Source: Rhodospirillales bacterium
GTDB taxonomy: Bacteria > Pseudomonadota > Alphaproteobacteria > Rhodospirillales_A > JACZKS01
Length of the DNA stretch: 64,000 nucleotides
Assembly (NCBI GenBank): GCA_018648445.1
Contig: JABGRG010000008.1
Coordinates: forward strand, 7,589 to 71,588
Reading direction: 5' to 3'
Every line of letters starts with the position of its first letter. Position 1 is the first letter of the stretch. The notes beneath the pieces were generated by a model. It saw only the letters and a program-made list of their open reading frames with translations, was not told where the DNA came from and did no database searches. Both the position numbers and the translations under genes were made by a program. Positions 52,984 through 61,928 of the stretch are shown piece after piece.

Positions 52984-53975
52984 CCCGCAACTTCATCGAA
53001 GACACGCATGAAATTTCCGCCGACGATTTTACCAATATCGTCGGCGGCCATGCCGCCTGCCAGCAATGCCTCAGGGATCACGTGGAACTCGTCATAACCG
53101 GTGTAAACCGGGTTTTTGACCGCATCCATATCGGTGCCGATGCCTACGTGATCGGGTCCGATCAGCTCGGCCAGAGCGAAAATGCCGTCGATGAATTCGG
53201 CGAAATCGCGCACCGCCAGCTTGGACGGCCAGACCCCGATCATCCCACCCGTATCCGCCACCATTTGCGCGTGCTCGGCATTGATGCAACGCGGATGAAC
53301 GTCGCCCAAAACGGTGTGAGAAACCACCACCGGCCCCTTGGCCACCTTGATCGTATCGCGGCAAACGGAAAAAGGCGCGTGGGCCAGATCGATGACCATG
53401 CCCAAACGATCCGACTCGCGCACCACGTCGGCGCCAAAATCCGTCAACCCGCCGTGGTGCGGTTCTTCCGTCTGGATGTCGCCCAGTTCGTTGATGCGGT
53501 AGTGGACAAGTTGGAATAGCCGAACGCCCAAATCGTAAGCCGCCTCGACCCCGCCAAGCTCGCCCTCCAGATAATCGCCACCCTCGATCCCCGATATGAC
53601 GGCGGGTTTTCCTTGGGCCTTGGCGTGCCGTACGTCGGCGGCGTTTTTCGCCAGCACCGCGCCGCCGTCTTCCACGGCCCGGTTCAACGTCTCAAATCCC
53701 TTTATGGAAGCGGAATACAGCAATCCGGGTTCAACCTCGCGAACAGCACGCAAGCCCCGCTCCGTTCGTTCGATGGCCGGCTTGTCGCCGATGGTCGCAG
53801 CGACACAGGCAGCCACATTCCCGGTTCGCATGTTGGCCAATGCCCGATCAGGATAACCATCGTCGAAATAAAAGCAGCCCAGATGGCTGTGCAGATCAAC
53901 CGCCGGAACAATTTCTAAAATGTCAGCCGCCGCGCGGACGGTTTCACGATCTCGTGTTGGGTATTCGAGTTTCAT
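52980..53975 (-). CDS. M19-family (renal-type) dipeptidase
   Basis: This 331-residue metallopeptidase has the M19 features: the metal-binding DLHSHLG near residue 27, VISGIEGGDYLEG with the bridging glutamate, GLTDFGADVVRESDRLGMVIDLAHA with a histidine ligand, VVSHTV, and GPDHVGIGTDMD. M19 enzymes cleave dipeptides, including D-residue and dehydro forms; some act in amino-acid-derived compound catabolism. The ATG at 53975 is preferred for its GGCGAAGGA Shine-Dalgarno over an upstream start at 54050. No signal peptide is seen, so it is cytoplasmic. The substrate is unknown. Confidence 0.9.
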   Translation of the reverse strand: MKLEYPTRDRETVRAAADILEIVPAVDLHSHLGCFYFDDGYPDRALANMRTGNVAACVAATIGDKPAIERTERGLRAVREVEPGLLYSASIKGFETLNRAVEDGGAVLAKNAADVRHAKAQGKPAVISGIEGGDYLEGELGGVEAAYDLGVRLFQLVHYRINELGDIQTEEPHHGGLTDFGADVVRESDRLGMVIDLAHAPFSVCRDTIKVAKGPVVVSHTVLGDVHPRCINAEHAQMVADTGGMIGVWPSKLAVRDFAEFIDGIFALAELIGPDHVGIGTDMDAVKNPVYTGYDEFHVIPEALLAGGMAADDIGKIVGGNFMRVFDEVAG

Positions 53976-54062
53976 TCCTTCGCCCCATATACCAGGAAGC
54001 ATTGATAATAGCCTCATCGGGAAATAGTTTCGATCCGCTGACATCAACAAAAGGCAGAAAAA

Positions 54063-54530
54063 ATGACCCTAATAAAGTCAACTAAGAAAAGCGCCGGCAT
54101 CATACTTGCAGCCATCGGCGTCTTGCTGGTCATGGATTGGGCTGCGGCCCACAGCCCCGGAAAAGGCATGGTCCGCCATCGCTATTTCATGATGAACGGC
54201 ATTCCCGAAGAATACGCAAACGCCCTCAATCCAATTCCCGCCACCGCCGAAGTCATCGCCGAAGGGCGCACGCTTTATGACGATAACTGCGCCATCTGCC
54301 ACGACCCGAAAGGCCGGGGCAAGGGCGAAGGAGCCGAGGATCTCGACCCCAAACCCGCCGATTTAATGATGATGATGTCCATGCCCATGGCAACGGACGG
54401 CTTTTTCCTGTGGTCCATCTCGGACGGCGGTGAAGCGTTGGAAACAGACATGCCCGCCTTCAAAGAGATTTTGAGCGCGGACGAGCGCTGGAAAATCATC
54501 CGGGCGCTGCGTGCCGGACTACCCGATTAG
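54063..54530 (+). CDS. Membrane-anchored or secreted class I cytochrome c
   Basis: This 155-residue protein has an N-terminal hydrophobic helix at about 11-29 (GIILAAIGVLLVMDWAAA), a signal anchor or signal peptide. The single haem site is C-x2-C-H as NCAICH with Cys76, Cys79 and His80. A methionine in TDMPAFKEILSADERWKI is the likely axial ligand. A run of methionines (LMMMMSMPM) in the middle is unusual. It acts as an electron carrier on the periplasmic side; the partner is not evident nearby. The stop interlocks with the convergent diguanylate cyclase gene. Confidence 0.9.
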   Translation: MTLIKSTKKSAGIILAAIGVLLVMDWAAAHSPGKGMVRHRYFMMNGIPEEYANALNPIPATAEVIAEGRTLYDDNCAICHDPKGRGKGEGAEDLDPKPADLMMMMSMPMATDGFFLWSISDGGEALETDMPAFKEILSADERWKIIRALRAGLPD

Positions 54531-56926
54531 GTATTTTGTTCGGCTGCGGTCACGCGGTCGCGACCGGCGTTCTTCGAGGCATAAAGCGCCACATCGGCAG
54601 CTCGGATGATATCGTCGGGGTCACTGCCGTTGCCCGGAAATACAGAGACACCAAAGGAAAGGGATATGGGATCAAGCGTTGAACCCTCGAATTCGACGGC
54701 CATGTTCTTGACCTCCTTGCGCAGGAATTCGGCCCTCTCCAGACCCCTTTCAAGGGTAGCGTCCGGCAGAATAATCAAGAACTCCTCACCGCCGTACCTG
54801 CACACGATGTCCGTCGCACGGCACAAGCTGCGCAGCATGTTGGCAACCGCTTTCAATACGAGATCACCCGCTTCATGGCCGAACTCGTCGTTGAACGGCT
54901 TGAACTTGTCGACGTCGAGCATGACCACCGAAACCGGAATGTTCTTGCGCCCGGCGATGGTAAGTTCGCGCTGGAAATTCTCGGCCATATACCGGCGGTT
55001 ATAGAGTTGCGTCAACGGATCGCGCAGCGCCTGGGCTTCCAGGGTCTCGCGCAGGCGCAGATTGGAAAGCGCCAGACCGATCTGTTCGGAAATAGCAACG
55101 ACGAGGCGCACGACATCTTCGGGCAGAGGCCCGACGTCATTCGGCCTGCGTTGCAGGACGACCGTGCCGATCAGATCGCCCTGCGCCATCATCGGCACGC
55201 AAAGCGACTGCTCCCCGGATTCCAGAGCCAGATGATCACAAACGACGCCTTCGCCGCCACCCGACGTGTGCGGTCGGCTTTTGCGAACGGCCCAGCATTC
55301 GTCCGGAACGATGGCACTACCGGGACTTACTTTCCCGGGCCATTGCACGACCTGCTCAAGCATGTCCTTCGACGGCGCAAGGAAAAAGATGCTCCCGTGG
55401 TAATCGGCGAACAGATCACCGGCATAGCGCGAGATAATCCCGTACAGTTCCTCAAAACTTTGACAGGCCTGCAGCAGTTCAACCATTTCGCCGAGTTTGG
55501 AGATTTCCTGATTGCGGCTCTCCAGCGCGCGAACGAGCGAACGAAGCCGGGCGTTGGCGGTTACCAGCCGCGCCTGATACTCCTTCTGCTCGGTAATATC
55601 GATGCCGAAGGAAATGGTGACGGTCTCGCCATCGGGATTGGTCAGGACGGCGTTGCGCCACGAAATAAAACGTTCTTCGCCGGATTTTGTAAGAACCGGG
55701 TATTCCGAGATGTCCAACGGCACGTTATTGGCCGCAGCGCCCTCCACGGCTTCCCAATGGGCGGGAAAGCGTTTGCGCGGCACCATCGTCTCGAACCAGT
55801 TTCGGCCGCGCAACTCTTCCAGAGAATATTCCGTTACCTCCTCGGCGGCTGAATTGTAAATGACCGGACATCCCTCCGGATCAAGGCCGACGACCATGGC
55901 GTTCGCCGTTTCCAGCACATCGTCAAAAAAGGCCCGGCTATCGTCCAGCCGCTGCGCCTCCCGGTGGGCACGGCGCTCTGAAAACCGCCATACACGGACC
56001 AGCGCGATCGTTACCCCGACCACGATCAGAAATACCAGCCCATGCAGCAGGGCACCGCTCCGCCACGCAGCCATTATCTCGTCGTAATCACGCGATATCG
56101 AAACCACCAGCGGAAAAGCCGACAGGGTGCGAAAAACCGTTACGTGTTGTTTTCTGCCGGTGTCCGCCTCGGTACGGTGAACAGTTGTTTGTTGATCGGA
56201 AATCAAATGCGCCCTGAAACCCCGGGACTTCTTGATGGACAAGGCACGATAATTTTCGGGATTGGGAATGCGCGATAGAAGATCGCCATTGATCGTCGCC
56301 AGACGGTCGGCGCTTTTGCCCTCGGGAATCACGGATCGCAACACCTCGTCGAAAAACTCCAATGACAACGATGCCCCGACCACGCCGGCAAAAGAGCCGT
56401 CCGCGGCGCTCAGCGGTCGTGTTCCGAAAAACAGCACTTCGCCCGACCTAACCTTCACGGGGCCGGTTATGAACAGGCGGTCCTGATCCACCGCATTTTT
56501 TGGATTCACGAAATACGGTCGCTTGCTTGCATCGAATTTATTAATGGTGGGAAATGTCGTGAATTGAATGATTCCTTCGGCATCCGTCATGAATATCTGC
56601 CGGATTTCGAGAAACGATTGTGCCCGCGCTTTGGCGTACGCGACTTTCGCCTCCCGAGTTTCGCCTGCCTTCCGCGGAATTTCGGCGGCGACGTCTTGCA
56701 TGACGTAGTCCACGCTACGAAGGCTACCGCTGATTTGTTCGTCAGCAACGCGGGCGAGGTTGCTCAGAAGATCGGTCGAATTTCGATAGGTTGCCTGATA
56801 GTCGTCGTAGAGGTTCCAGCCGATTATCGCCGCCGAAACGATGACCATAAAGAAGCCGAATACCGTCGGTTGGTCGGCCAACAGGCCCTTCATTGACGAA
56901 GTAGGTCGTTCGCTTGGCGTCATCAC
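54527..56926 (-). CDS. Membrane diguanylate cyclase with dCache, PAS and GAF domains
   Basis: This 799-residue inner-membrane sensor makes cyclic di-GMP. A first helix (about 19-38) and a second (about 287-308, LVFLIVVGVTIALVRVW) flank a periplasmic dCache-like domain (FLEIRQIFMTDAEGIIQFTTFP, DRLFITGPVKVRSGEVLFFGTRPL). A PAS domain follows at about 335-455 (YNSAAEEVTEYSLEELRGRNWFET), then a short coiled coil, a GAF domain at about 485-625 and a GGDEF domain at 640-795. The active site is GGEEF at 712-716. The inhibitory I-site RATD lies five residues before it (703-706), so it should be active and feedback-inhibited. The ligand sensed is unknown. Confidence 0.95.
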   Translation of the reverse strand: MMTPSERPTSSMKGLLADQPTVFGFFMVIVSAAIIGWNLYDDYQATYRNSTDLLSNLARVADEQISGSLRSVDYVMQDVAAEIPRKAGETREAKVAYAKARAQSFLEIRQIFMTDAEGIIQFTTFPTINKFDASKRPYFVNPKNAVDQDRLFITGPVKVRSGEVLFFGTRPLSAADGSFAGVVGASLSLEFFDEVLRSVIPEGKSADRLATINGDLLSRIPNPENYRALSIKKSRGFRAHLISDQQTTVHRTEADTGRKQHVTVFRTLSAFPLVVSISRDYDEIMAAWRSGALLHGLVFLIVVGVTIALVRVWRFSERRAHREAQRLDDSRAFFDDVLETANAMVVGLDPEGCPVIYNSAAEEVTEYSLEELRGRNWFETMVPRKRFPAHWEAVEGAAANNVPLDISEYPVLTKSGEERFISWRNAVLTNPDGETVTISFGIDITEQKEYQARLVTANARLRSLVRALESRNQEISKLGEMVELLQACQSFEELYGIISRYAGDLFADYHGSIFFLAPSKDMLEQVVQWPGKVSPGSAIVPDECWAVRKSRPHTSGGGEGVVCDHLALESGEQSLCVPMMAQGDLIGTVVLQRRPNDVGPLPEDVVRLVVAISEQIGLALSNLRLRETLEAQALRDPLTQLYNRRYMAENFQRELTIAGRKNIPVSVVMLDVDKFKPFNDEFGHEAGDLVLKAVANMLRSLCRATDIVCRYGGEEFLIILPDATLERGLERAEFLRKEVKNMAVEFEGSTLDPISLSFGVSVFPGNGSDPDDIIRAADVALYASKNAGRDRVTAAEQNT

Positions 56927-57051
56927 GCGACGGTCCCAAAAAACAAAAAGCTGGCGTTATTTGGCGCAGATACTGCCCGACGACCCGTTCAGAAACAAGT
57001 ATTTACGGCAACAACATGAAGCCGTTTCAATTTGCAGTACGCACAGACGCA

Positions 57052-57084
57052 TGACGGCTCCGAGGGATATCCCCGGAGCCGTCA
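57052..57084. terminator. Strong hairpin between the MDR and diguanylate cyclase genes
   Basis: TGACGGCTCCG (57052-57062) pairs perfectly with CGGAGCCGTCA (57074-57084), with three further GC pairs beyond one bulged A. Neither side has a good T run, so termination of the minus-strand MDR gene is likely but not certain. Confidence 0.45.
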
Positions 57085-57114
57085 ACTAAAAGCGCCATGA
57101 CCAGGCGTTAATTG

Positions 57115-58149
57115 TCAGGACGGAATGCCGTTTGGATAGACGACGGACTTGATGCAGCCGTCCTTGTGCGTTGCCTGGACATCGTAGGCGTCGATCGCCT
57201 TGTCCATTTCGACATGGTGGGTGAAGAGCGCTTCGATATCGACCATGCCGCGTTTTATCGCATCGATCGCTTCCGGGAACACGTCGCCCATCATCTTGCA
57301 CGAACAGACGGTCACTTCCTTGATCCGCATGGTTAATGCATCAATCGGGTTGTAGGTGATGCCGGTGGGAATGCCAACCAACACAATACGTCCGGCCCAT
57401 CTGACGATATTCACGGCCTGATCGAAAGCGGAAGGATCAGTGGTCGCCTCGAGGACCAGTTCAACCCCCTCACCTCCGTTCAGGGCGGCAACCTCCTCGA
57501 AACTGGCGACAGCATGATCGGCACCTAGCTTGAGCGCCGCTTCGCGCCGATAATCGACCGGTTCGACGACGATCAGATTACCGCACCCTTGGGCGCGCGC
57601 CAATTGCATCAAAATCAGGCCGATCGGGCCGGCGCCGAGAACGGCGACGGATTGACCGACCTGAAGATTCGCCTTCCGAAGAGCATGGACGCAGATGCCG
57701 ACCTGTTCCAGTCCGGCGGCCTGCGCCGGCGAGAATTCTTCGGGCACCTCAACAATCATGTGCCGGTTGGCCTTGAAATACTCGGCCAAGGCGCCTTGAT
57801 GTGGCGGGCCGCCGTGAAAACGCTGATTCACGCACATGTTGGGCCAACCGGAATGGCAGGGCTCACAATTGCCGCAGGATTCAGCCGGTTCGATCGCCAC
57901 CAGCTGACCTTTTTTAAGACCGAATTCAGGCGCCCTGTCATCCCACACCCAGGCAGAGGCCTCGTGTCCGGGCACCTGCGGATTGACGATGCGCTTCGTA
58001 TTGACGCCACCTTCCATATAGTAGTGCAGGTCGCTGCCGCAAACGCAGACGCTGGCGACCTTCAACAACAACTCGTCGTCGTTGGGTTCCGGCATCGGAA
58101 CGTCGGCCATGCGGATGTCTTTTTCGCCATGAATTTGAACAGCGCGCAT
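57115..58149 (-). CDS. Zinc-dependent medium-chain dehydrogenase (polyol/sugar-acid type)
   Basis: This 344-residue MDR protein has the catalytic zinc ligand in CVCGSDLHYY, GHEASAWVW, and the structural zinc cysteines in ESCGNCEPCHSGWPNMC. The NAD-binding motif is VLGAGPIGLILMQLARAQG near residue 170. It is nearest to sorbitol, L-idonate and threonine dehydrogenases. It should oxidise a secondary alcohol of a polyol or sugar acid with NAD(P). It shares strand and region with the downstream enolase-superfamily dehydratase gene, from which it is separated by about 200 bases. Confidence 0.9.
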   Translation of the reverse strand: MRAVQIHGEKDIRMADVPMPEPNDDELLLKVASVCVCGSDLHYYMEGGVNTKRIVNPQVPGHEASAWVWDDRAPEFGLKKGQLVAIEPAESCGNCEPCHSGWPNMCVNQRFHGGPPHQGALAEYFKANRHMIVEVPEEFSPAQAAGLEQVGICVHALRKANLQVGQSVAVLGAGPIGLILMQLARAQGCGNLIVVEPVDYRREAALKLGADHAVASFEEVAALNGGEGVELVLEATTDPSAFDQAVNIVRWAGRIVLVGIPTGITYNPIDALTMRIKEVTVCSCKMMGDVFPEAIDAIKRGMVDIEALFTHHVEMDKAIDAYDVQATHKDGCIKSVVYPNGIPS

Positions 58150-58350
58150 CTCGTCAAACCTCCAAAAAAACTATCGCAAATCCTGTGTTAAAATGGGGAC
58201 CCAAGCCGGGAACCCTCATCGCGTAAGCATAGCCATCACCCAATTTGGCGCGAATGGCAAGCGGATTCTCAAAAAAACGGAACTTAGTTCCGTATATGAA
58301 ATTCACCCTGTGGAAGGTGCCCCATCTGAAACGTTTTTGGCCCGAATTTC

Positions 58351-59439
58351 CTACTCGACAGCCAAGGCGGCCAGCCCATCCCAGTCGAATTCGACCCCGT
58401 GTCCGGGGCGATCCGGCGCGGTCGCGTAACCCTCGGAAATGACCATCGGATCGGCGATGTATTTCTCCAGTCCGAAGCCGTGGGCCTCCAGCAATGATTT
58501 GTTGGGAACCGCCGCCAGCAGGTGGACATGCAGATCGTGAACGCCGTGCGACGTCACCGGCAGGTTATTGGCTTCGGCCATATGGGCGACCTTCATCCAC
58601 ACGCTAACGCCGCCACAATTGGAAACGTCGGGTTCGGGAAACGACACCCCGCCCGCCTGGATCATGTTGCGAAATTCATACAGGGTATGGAAGTTCTCGC
58701 CGGTGGCCACCGGCAACGCGCCCTCACGTTCGATCTTGGCGTGGCCCGCAATGTCGTCGGGAATGATCGGTTCCTCCAGCCAATAAACGTCGTGCTCGGC
58801 AAAGGCCCGGCTGGCGCGAATGGCGTGTTCCACCGACCAGCGCATGTTGGCGTCAACCATTAGCGGAATATCGGGGCCGAGGAATTCCCGCATGGCGGCA
58901 ACCCGCGCGATGTCCTGCTTCAGATCATCACGGCCCACTTTCATCTTGATGGCCCGGAATCCACGCGCGAGGTTATCCTTCGTCTGATCCAGCAGCTCAT
59001 CCAGCGTATAGTCCAGGTCAACACCGCCCGCATAGGCCCGAACCTTGGCATCATGGCCGCCCAGAAGTTTCCACAACGGCTGGGTCGCGCGCCTGGCCCG
59101 CATGTCCCAAAGTGCGATATCGACCGCCGAAATGGCAAACGACACCGGCCCGCCACGGCCCACATAATGCAGGCCCCACCACATCTTTTCCCAGATTTGT
59201 TCGATACGTTCGGGATCGTCACCCACCAGCATCGGTGCGATCTCGCGTTCGATCAAAGCCTTTATCGCAGCACCGCCAGCGCCCACCGTGTAGGTGTATC
59301 CGACGCCCTCGCATCCCGTATCGTCGGTCAGTCGCACGGTGATCAGCTCGAAAGCGGCGATTTCGCCGTGGGTCGAATCGCTCAGCACTTTGGGCAACGG
59401 AATTTCGAAATGCCCGACCTTGATGGCGGCAATTTTCAT
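58351..59439 (-). CDS. Mandelate racemase-subgroup sugar-acid dehydratase
   Basis: This is a 362-residue enolase-superfamily enzyme. Active-site residues align almost number for number with mandelate racemase: Lys165-x-Lys167 (KMKVG), metal ligands Asp196 (VDANM), Glu222 (LEEP) and Glu248 (GENF), and the Asp271/His298 dyad (EPDVSN, SHGVHD). Such enzymes abstract the proton next to a carboxylate, and most bacterial members dehydrate aldonic or aldaric acids. The substrate is not set by these residues. It lies at the end of the catabolic island. Confidence 0.92.
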   Translation of the reverse strand: MKIAAIKVGHFEIPLPKVLSDSTHGEIAAFELITVRLTDDTGCEGVGYTYTVGAGGAAIKALIEREIAPMLVGDDPERIEQIWEKMWWGLHYVGRGGPVSFAISAVDIALWDMRARRATQPLWKLLGGHDAKVRAYAGGVDLDYTLDELLDQTKDNLARGFRAIKMKVGRDDLKQDIARVAAMREFLGPDIPLMVDANMRWSVEHAIRASRAFAEHDVYWLEEPIIPDDIAGHAKIEREGALPVATGENFHTLYEFRNMIQAGGVSFPEPDVSNCGGVSVWMKVAHMAEANNLPVTSHGVHDLHVHLLAAVPNKSLLEAHGFGLEKYIADPMVISEGYATAPDRPGHGVEFDWDGLAALAVE

Positions 59440-59465
59440 CTTCTTATGCTTCCCGTTTTATGAAT

Positions 59466-60113
59466 TCAGGCGATGATTTCGATAGATGGCGGCAAGCTCT
59501 CCTGCCCGTAAGCCGATAGGGCGCGGCCGAACACCGACGGATCGTTCTTTTCCTCGATTTCCTCGCGCTCCTCGGCGTTCTTCTCGGCAATAGCTTCGGT
59601 CTTGACCTGACGGGCCTGTGACGCGACCCGAACGTCCTGGGCTGATGGATCGGCGGGAGCCAGCGCGGCGCGAATTACCGTTTCCATTTTATTGATGGTA
59701 GCCTCGGGGGTACCCGCCGGTCCGGCGTCGATGGCGACCTCGCCACCCACGGCATATTGCCTGCCGTCCGGCCCGCGCACGTATTCATAAACCGGCATCC
59801 CCGCCACCGAGCCCCCGGCAGCGGAATGGGCGCGTTCGTGACGGCGAACCTCGGCATCGCGGCGGCGCAGGGCCTGGATTTGCGCCTGTTCTTCCTCGGT
59901 AAGATCGGACGTATCATTACGGCGCGCCTGGCCGCTTTCCTGAGCGGCCAATTCGGTCGCCGGATCAAGCCGCGACCGGGTAACGCCGCTTAGGTGCGAC
60001 TCAGAAGGGCGCTGGCTGTCGGCGGGGCGTTCGTTGGGCACGGCAACGGGTTCGCGAACGCTTTGAGCGTGCAAAGGCAAAGGCGAAACAGGGTTGGCCG
60101 ACGAAATTTGCAT
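59466..60113 (-). CDS. SprA-related putative metalloprotease (CJM1_0395 family)
   Basis: This 215-residue protein is mostly low-complexity and charged. It has one conserved block at about 95-170: RRHERAHSAAGGSVAGMPVYEYVRGPDG, then QYAVGGEVAIDAGPAGTPEATINKMETVIRAALAPADPS. HERAH fits the zinc-protease pattern HExxH. I recognise this as the SprA-related family (PF12118), annotated as putative metalloproteases; activity is unproven. There is no signal peptide. The first 80 residues look disordered. It lies 24 bases from the DMT permease gene on the same strand. Confidence 0.85.
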   Translation of the reverse strand: MQISSANPVSPLPLHAQSVREPVAVPNERPADSQRPSESHLSGVTRSRLDPATELAAQESGQARRNDTSDLTEEEQAQIQALRRRDAEVRRHERAHSAAGGSVAGMPVYEYVRGPDGRQYAVGGEVAIDAGPAGTPEATINKMETVIRAALAPADPSAQDVRVASQARQVKTEAIAEKNAEEREEIEEKNDPSVFGRALSAYGQESLPPSIEIIA

Positions 60114-60137
60114 GGACCAATTATAGGTTTCGCCGAA

Positions 60138-60989
60138 CTAGCCGGCAACCTGCATGACAATGATGCCAACCGTGATCGCGCCCGCCGCCAATATACGGCG
60201 CAGGCCCAGGGGCTCTTTCATTGCGATGATACCGATCAATGCAGCGAACAGGACGGATGTTTCGCGCAACGCCGAAACATAGGCCATGGCGTTCAGGCTC
60301 ATGGCGTAAAGCACTAACGCGTAAGCCAATGCCGACATAAACCCGGCCGCCGCCCCTGCCTTCCATCGTTTGGCCACATCGCCAAACAGGGTCTTGCGGC
60401 GAACGTAGGCCGTGGCCATGCAAAACGGTATGCCCGACCACAAAAACAGCCAGACGATATAGGAAAAAGGCTGGTCACCCGCGCGGGTTCCCAGTCCGTC
60501 GGAAAGCGTATAAGCCGAAATGAACAACCCTGTGGTCAGCGCCAGCCTTACCGGCCTGGCACCACTGGGATAGTGGCCGTTGCCGACAAATCCCAGACTG
60601 ATGATCCCCGCCGAAACCAGCAATATCCCGGCGATGCCGCCCATGCTGGGCGTCTCGATGGCCAGCACACTGGTCAGAATCGCCACCAACAGCGGAGCCG
60701 AGCCGCGCGCCAGCGGATAAACGTGGCTTAGATCGCCGTCCTCGTAGGCTTTCATCAGAAAATAAAAATAGCCGGTATGGATGACGACCGAGGCGATCAG
60801 GTAGGGAAACGCTTCAAGACTGGGAACGGGAACAAACGGCAAGGCAAACAGGGCAAAAACCGTCTGCGAGCCTTGAATGACAGCAACCGTGATCAACTTG
60901 TCGCCGCTGCCCTTTGCCAGCGCGTTCCAGGTCGCATGAACGACGGCGGCCAGCAAAACAAGGGCAACGATTTCGGGTTGCAGGGACAT
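60138..60989 (-). CDS. DMT-family (EamA) transporter
   Basis: This 283-residue inner-membrane protein has about ten helices in two EamA halves (VALVLLAAVVHATWNALAKG at the start; YVSALRETSVLFAALIGIIAMKEPLGLRRILAAGAITVGIIVM at the end). The drug/metabolite transporter superfamily moves amino acids, nucleotides and other metabolites; the substrate here cannot be predicted. It is 6 bases from ftsY and probably co-transcribed with dapF-mtaB-ftsY. Confidence 0.92.
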   Translation of the reverse strand: MSLQPEIVALVLLAAVVHATWNALAKGSGDKLITVAVIQGSQTVFALFALPFVPVPSLEAFPYLIASVVIHTGYFYFLMKAYEDGDLSHVYPLARGSAPLLVAILTSVLAIETPSMGGIAGILLVSAGIISLGFVGNGHYPSGARPVRLALTTGLFISAYTLSDGLGTRAGDQPFSYIVWLFLWSGIPFCMATAYVRRKTLFGDVAKRWKAGAAAGFMSALAYALVLYAMSLNAMAYVSALRETSVLFAALIGIIAMKEPLGLRRILAAGAITVGIIVMQVAG

Positions 60990-60995
60990 TCGCCG

Positions 60996-61928
60996 CTAGT
61001 CTTCCAGCCCCATCAGCGCGCGGCTGAAGGCGTTGGCCTCAAACGGGCGCATGTCGTCCATGGTTTCACCGACGCCGATGGCGTGGATGGGCAGGCCGTA
61101 TTGTTCGGCCAGCGCAACAACCACACCGCCGCGCGCCGAGCCATCCAGCTTGGTCAGCACAAGCCCGGTGATCTCGACCATTTCGCGGAAAACCTCGACC
61201 TGACTGTGCGCGTTCTGGCCGACGCCGGCGTCCATGACCAGCACGCAATCATGCGGCGCGCTGTCATCGAGCTTGCGAATGACGCGGACGATCTTTTGCA
61301 GCTCGCCCATCAAATCCTTGCGGTTTTGCAAACGCCCGGCGGTGTCGATGATCAGAACGTCCGCGCCCTCGTCACGGGCCCGGTTCAGGGCGTCGAACGC
61401 CAGCCCAGCCGCATCCGCCCCCAGGTTTGCGGAAACCACAGGGCAGCCCGCCCGTTCGCCCCAAATCTGCAACTGTTCGACGGCAGCGGCGCGGAAGGTG
61501 TCGGCTGCCGCCAGCACGACACTTAGCCCCTGTTTGCGGTACTGACCGGCCAGCTTGGCGATGGTCGTGGTCTTGCCGCTGCCGTTGACACCGCATACCA
61601 GAATGACATGCGGGGATTTGCCGGGGTCCAGGATCAGGGGTTTGGCGACGGGTTCCAGAATGGCGGCGATGTCATCGGCCAGCGCGCCCTTGACCTCGTC
61701 GGCGTCGACTTCCTTGCCGAATCGGGTTTTGGCGAACTCGGCCGCCAGTCTGGCCGATGTGGCCACGCCCAGATCGGCGGTGATCAGAAGTTCTTCCAAC
61801 TCCTCAATGGCGGCGGCGTCCAGCTTGCGCTTGGTGAAAAGATCGGTAATGCCGCCCGCGATTTTTGACGATGATCGGCCCAGCCCGCGTTTCAGTCGGT
61901 CCAGCCACCCGCCGTTTCCACCGATCAT
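60996..61928 (-). CDS. ftsY: Signal recognition particle receptor FtsY
   Basis: FtsY docks SRP-ribosome complexes at the SecYEG translocon. The 310-residue protein has the N domain (about 15-95, LDAAAIEELEELLITADLG) and the GTPase G domain with G1 GVNGSGKTTTIAKLAGQ, DTFRAAAVEQL, G3 VLIIDTAGRLQNRKDLM and G4 TKLDGSARGG. The long acidic A domain of E. coli FtsY is absent, as in many alphaproteobacteria. The ATG overlaps the mtaB stop by 4 bases; dapF-mtaB-ftsY is a standard alphaproteobacterial order. Confidence 0.97.
   Translation of the reverse strand: MIGGNGGWLDRLKRGLGRSSSKIAGGITDLFTKRKLDAAAIEELEELLITADLGVATSARLAAEFAKTRFGKEVDADEVKGALADDIAAILEPVAKPLILDPGKSPHVILVCGVNGSGKTTTIAKLAGQYRKQGLSVVLAAADTFRAAAVEQLQIWGERAGCPVVSANLGADAAGLAFDALNRARDEGADVLIIDTAGRLQNRKDLMGELQKIVRVIRKLDDSAPHDCVLVMDAGVGQNAHSQVEVFREMVEITGLVLTKLDGSARGGVVVALAEQYGLPIHAIGVGETMDDMRPFEANAFSRALMGLED

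Noticed and set aside
50549..53994. Shared CATATACCA motif upstream of dgoD (50549-50557) and the dipeptidase gene (53986-53994)
   Set aside because: Nine bases repeated twice is weak, and the second copy lies almost on the Shine-Dalgarno region. It could be a GntR-type half-site but cannot be supported here.
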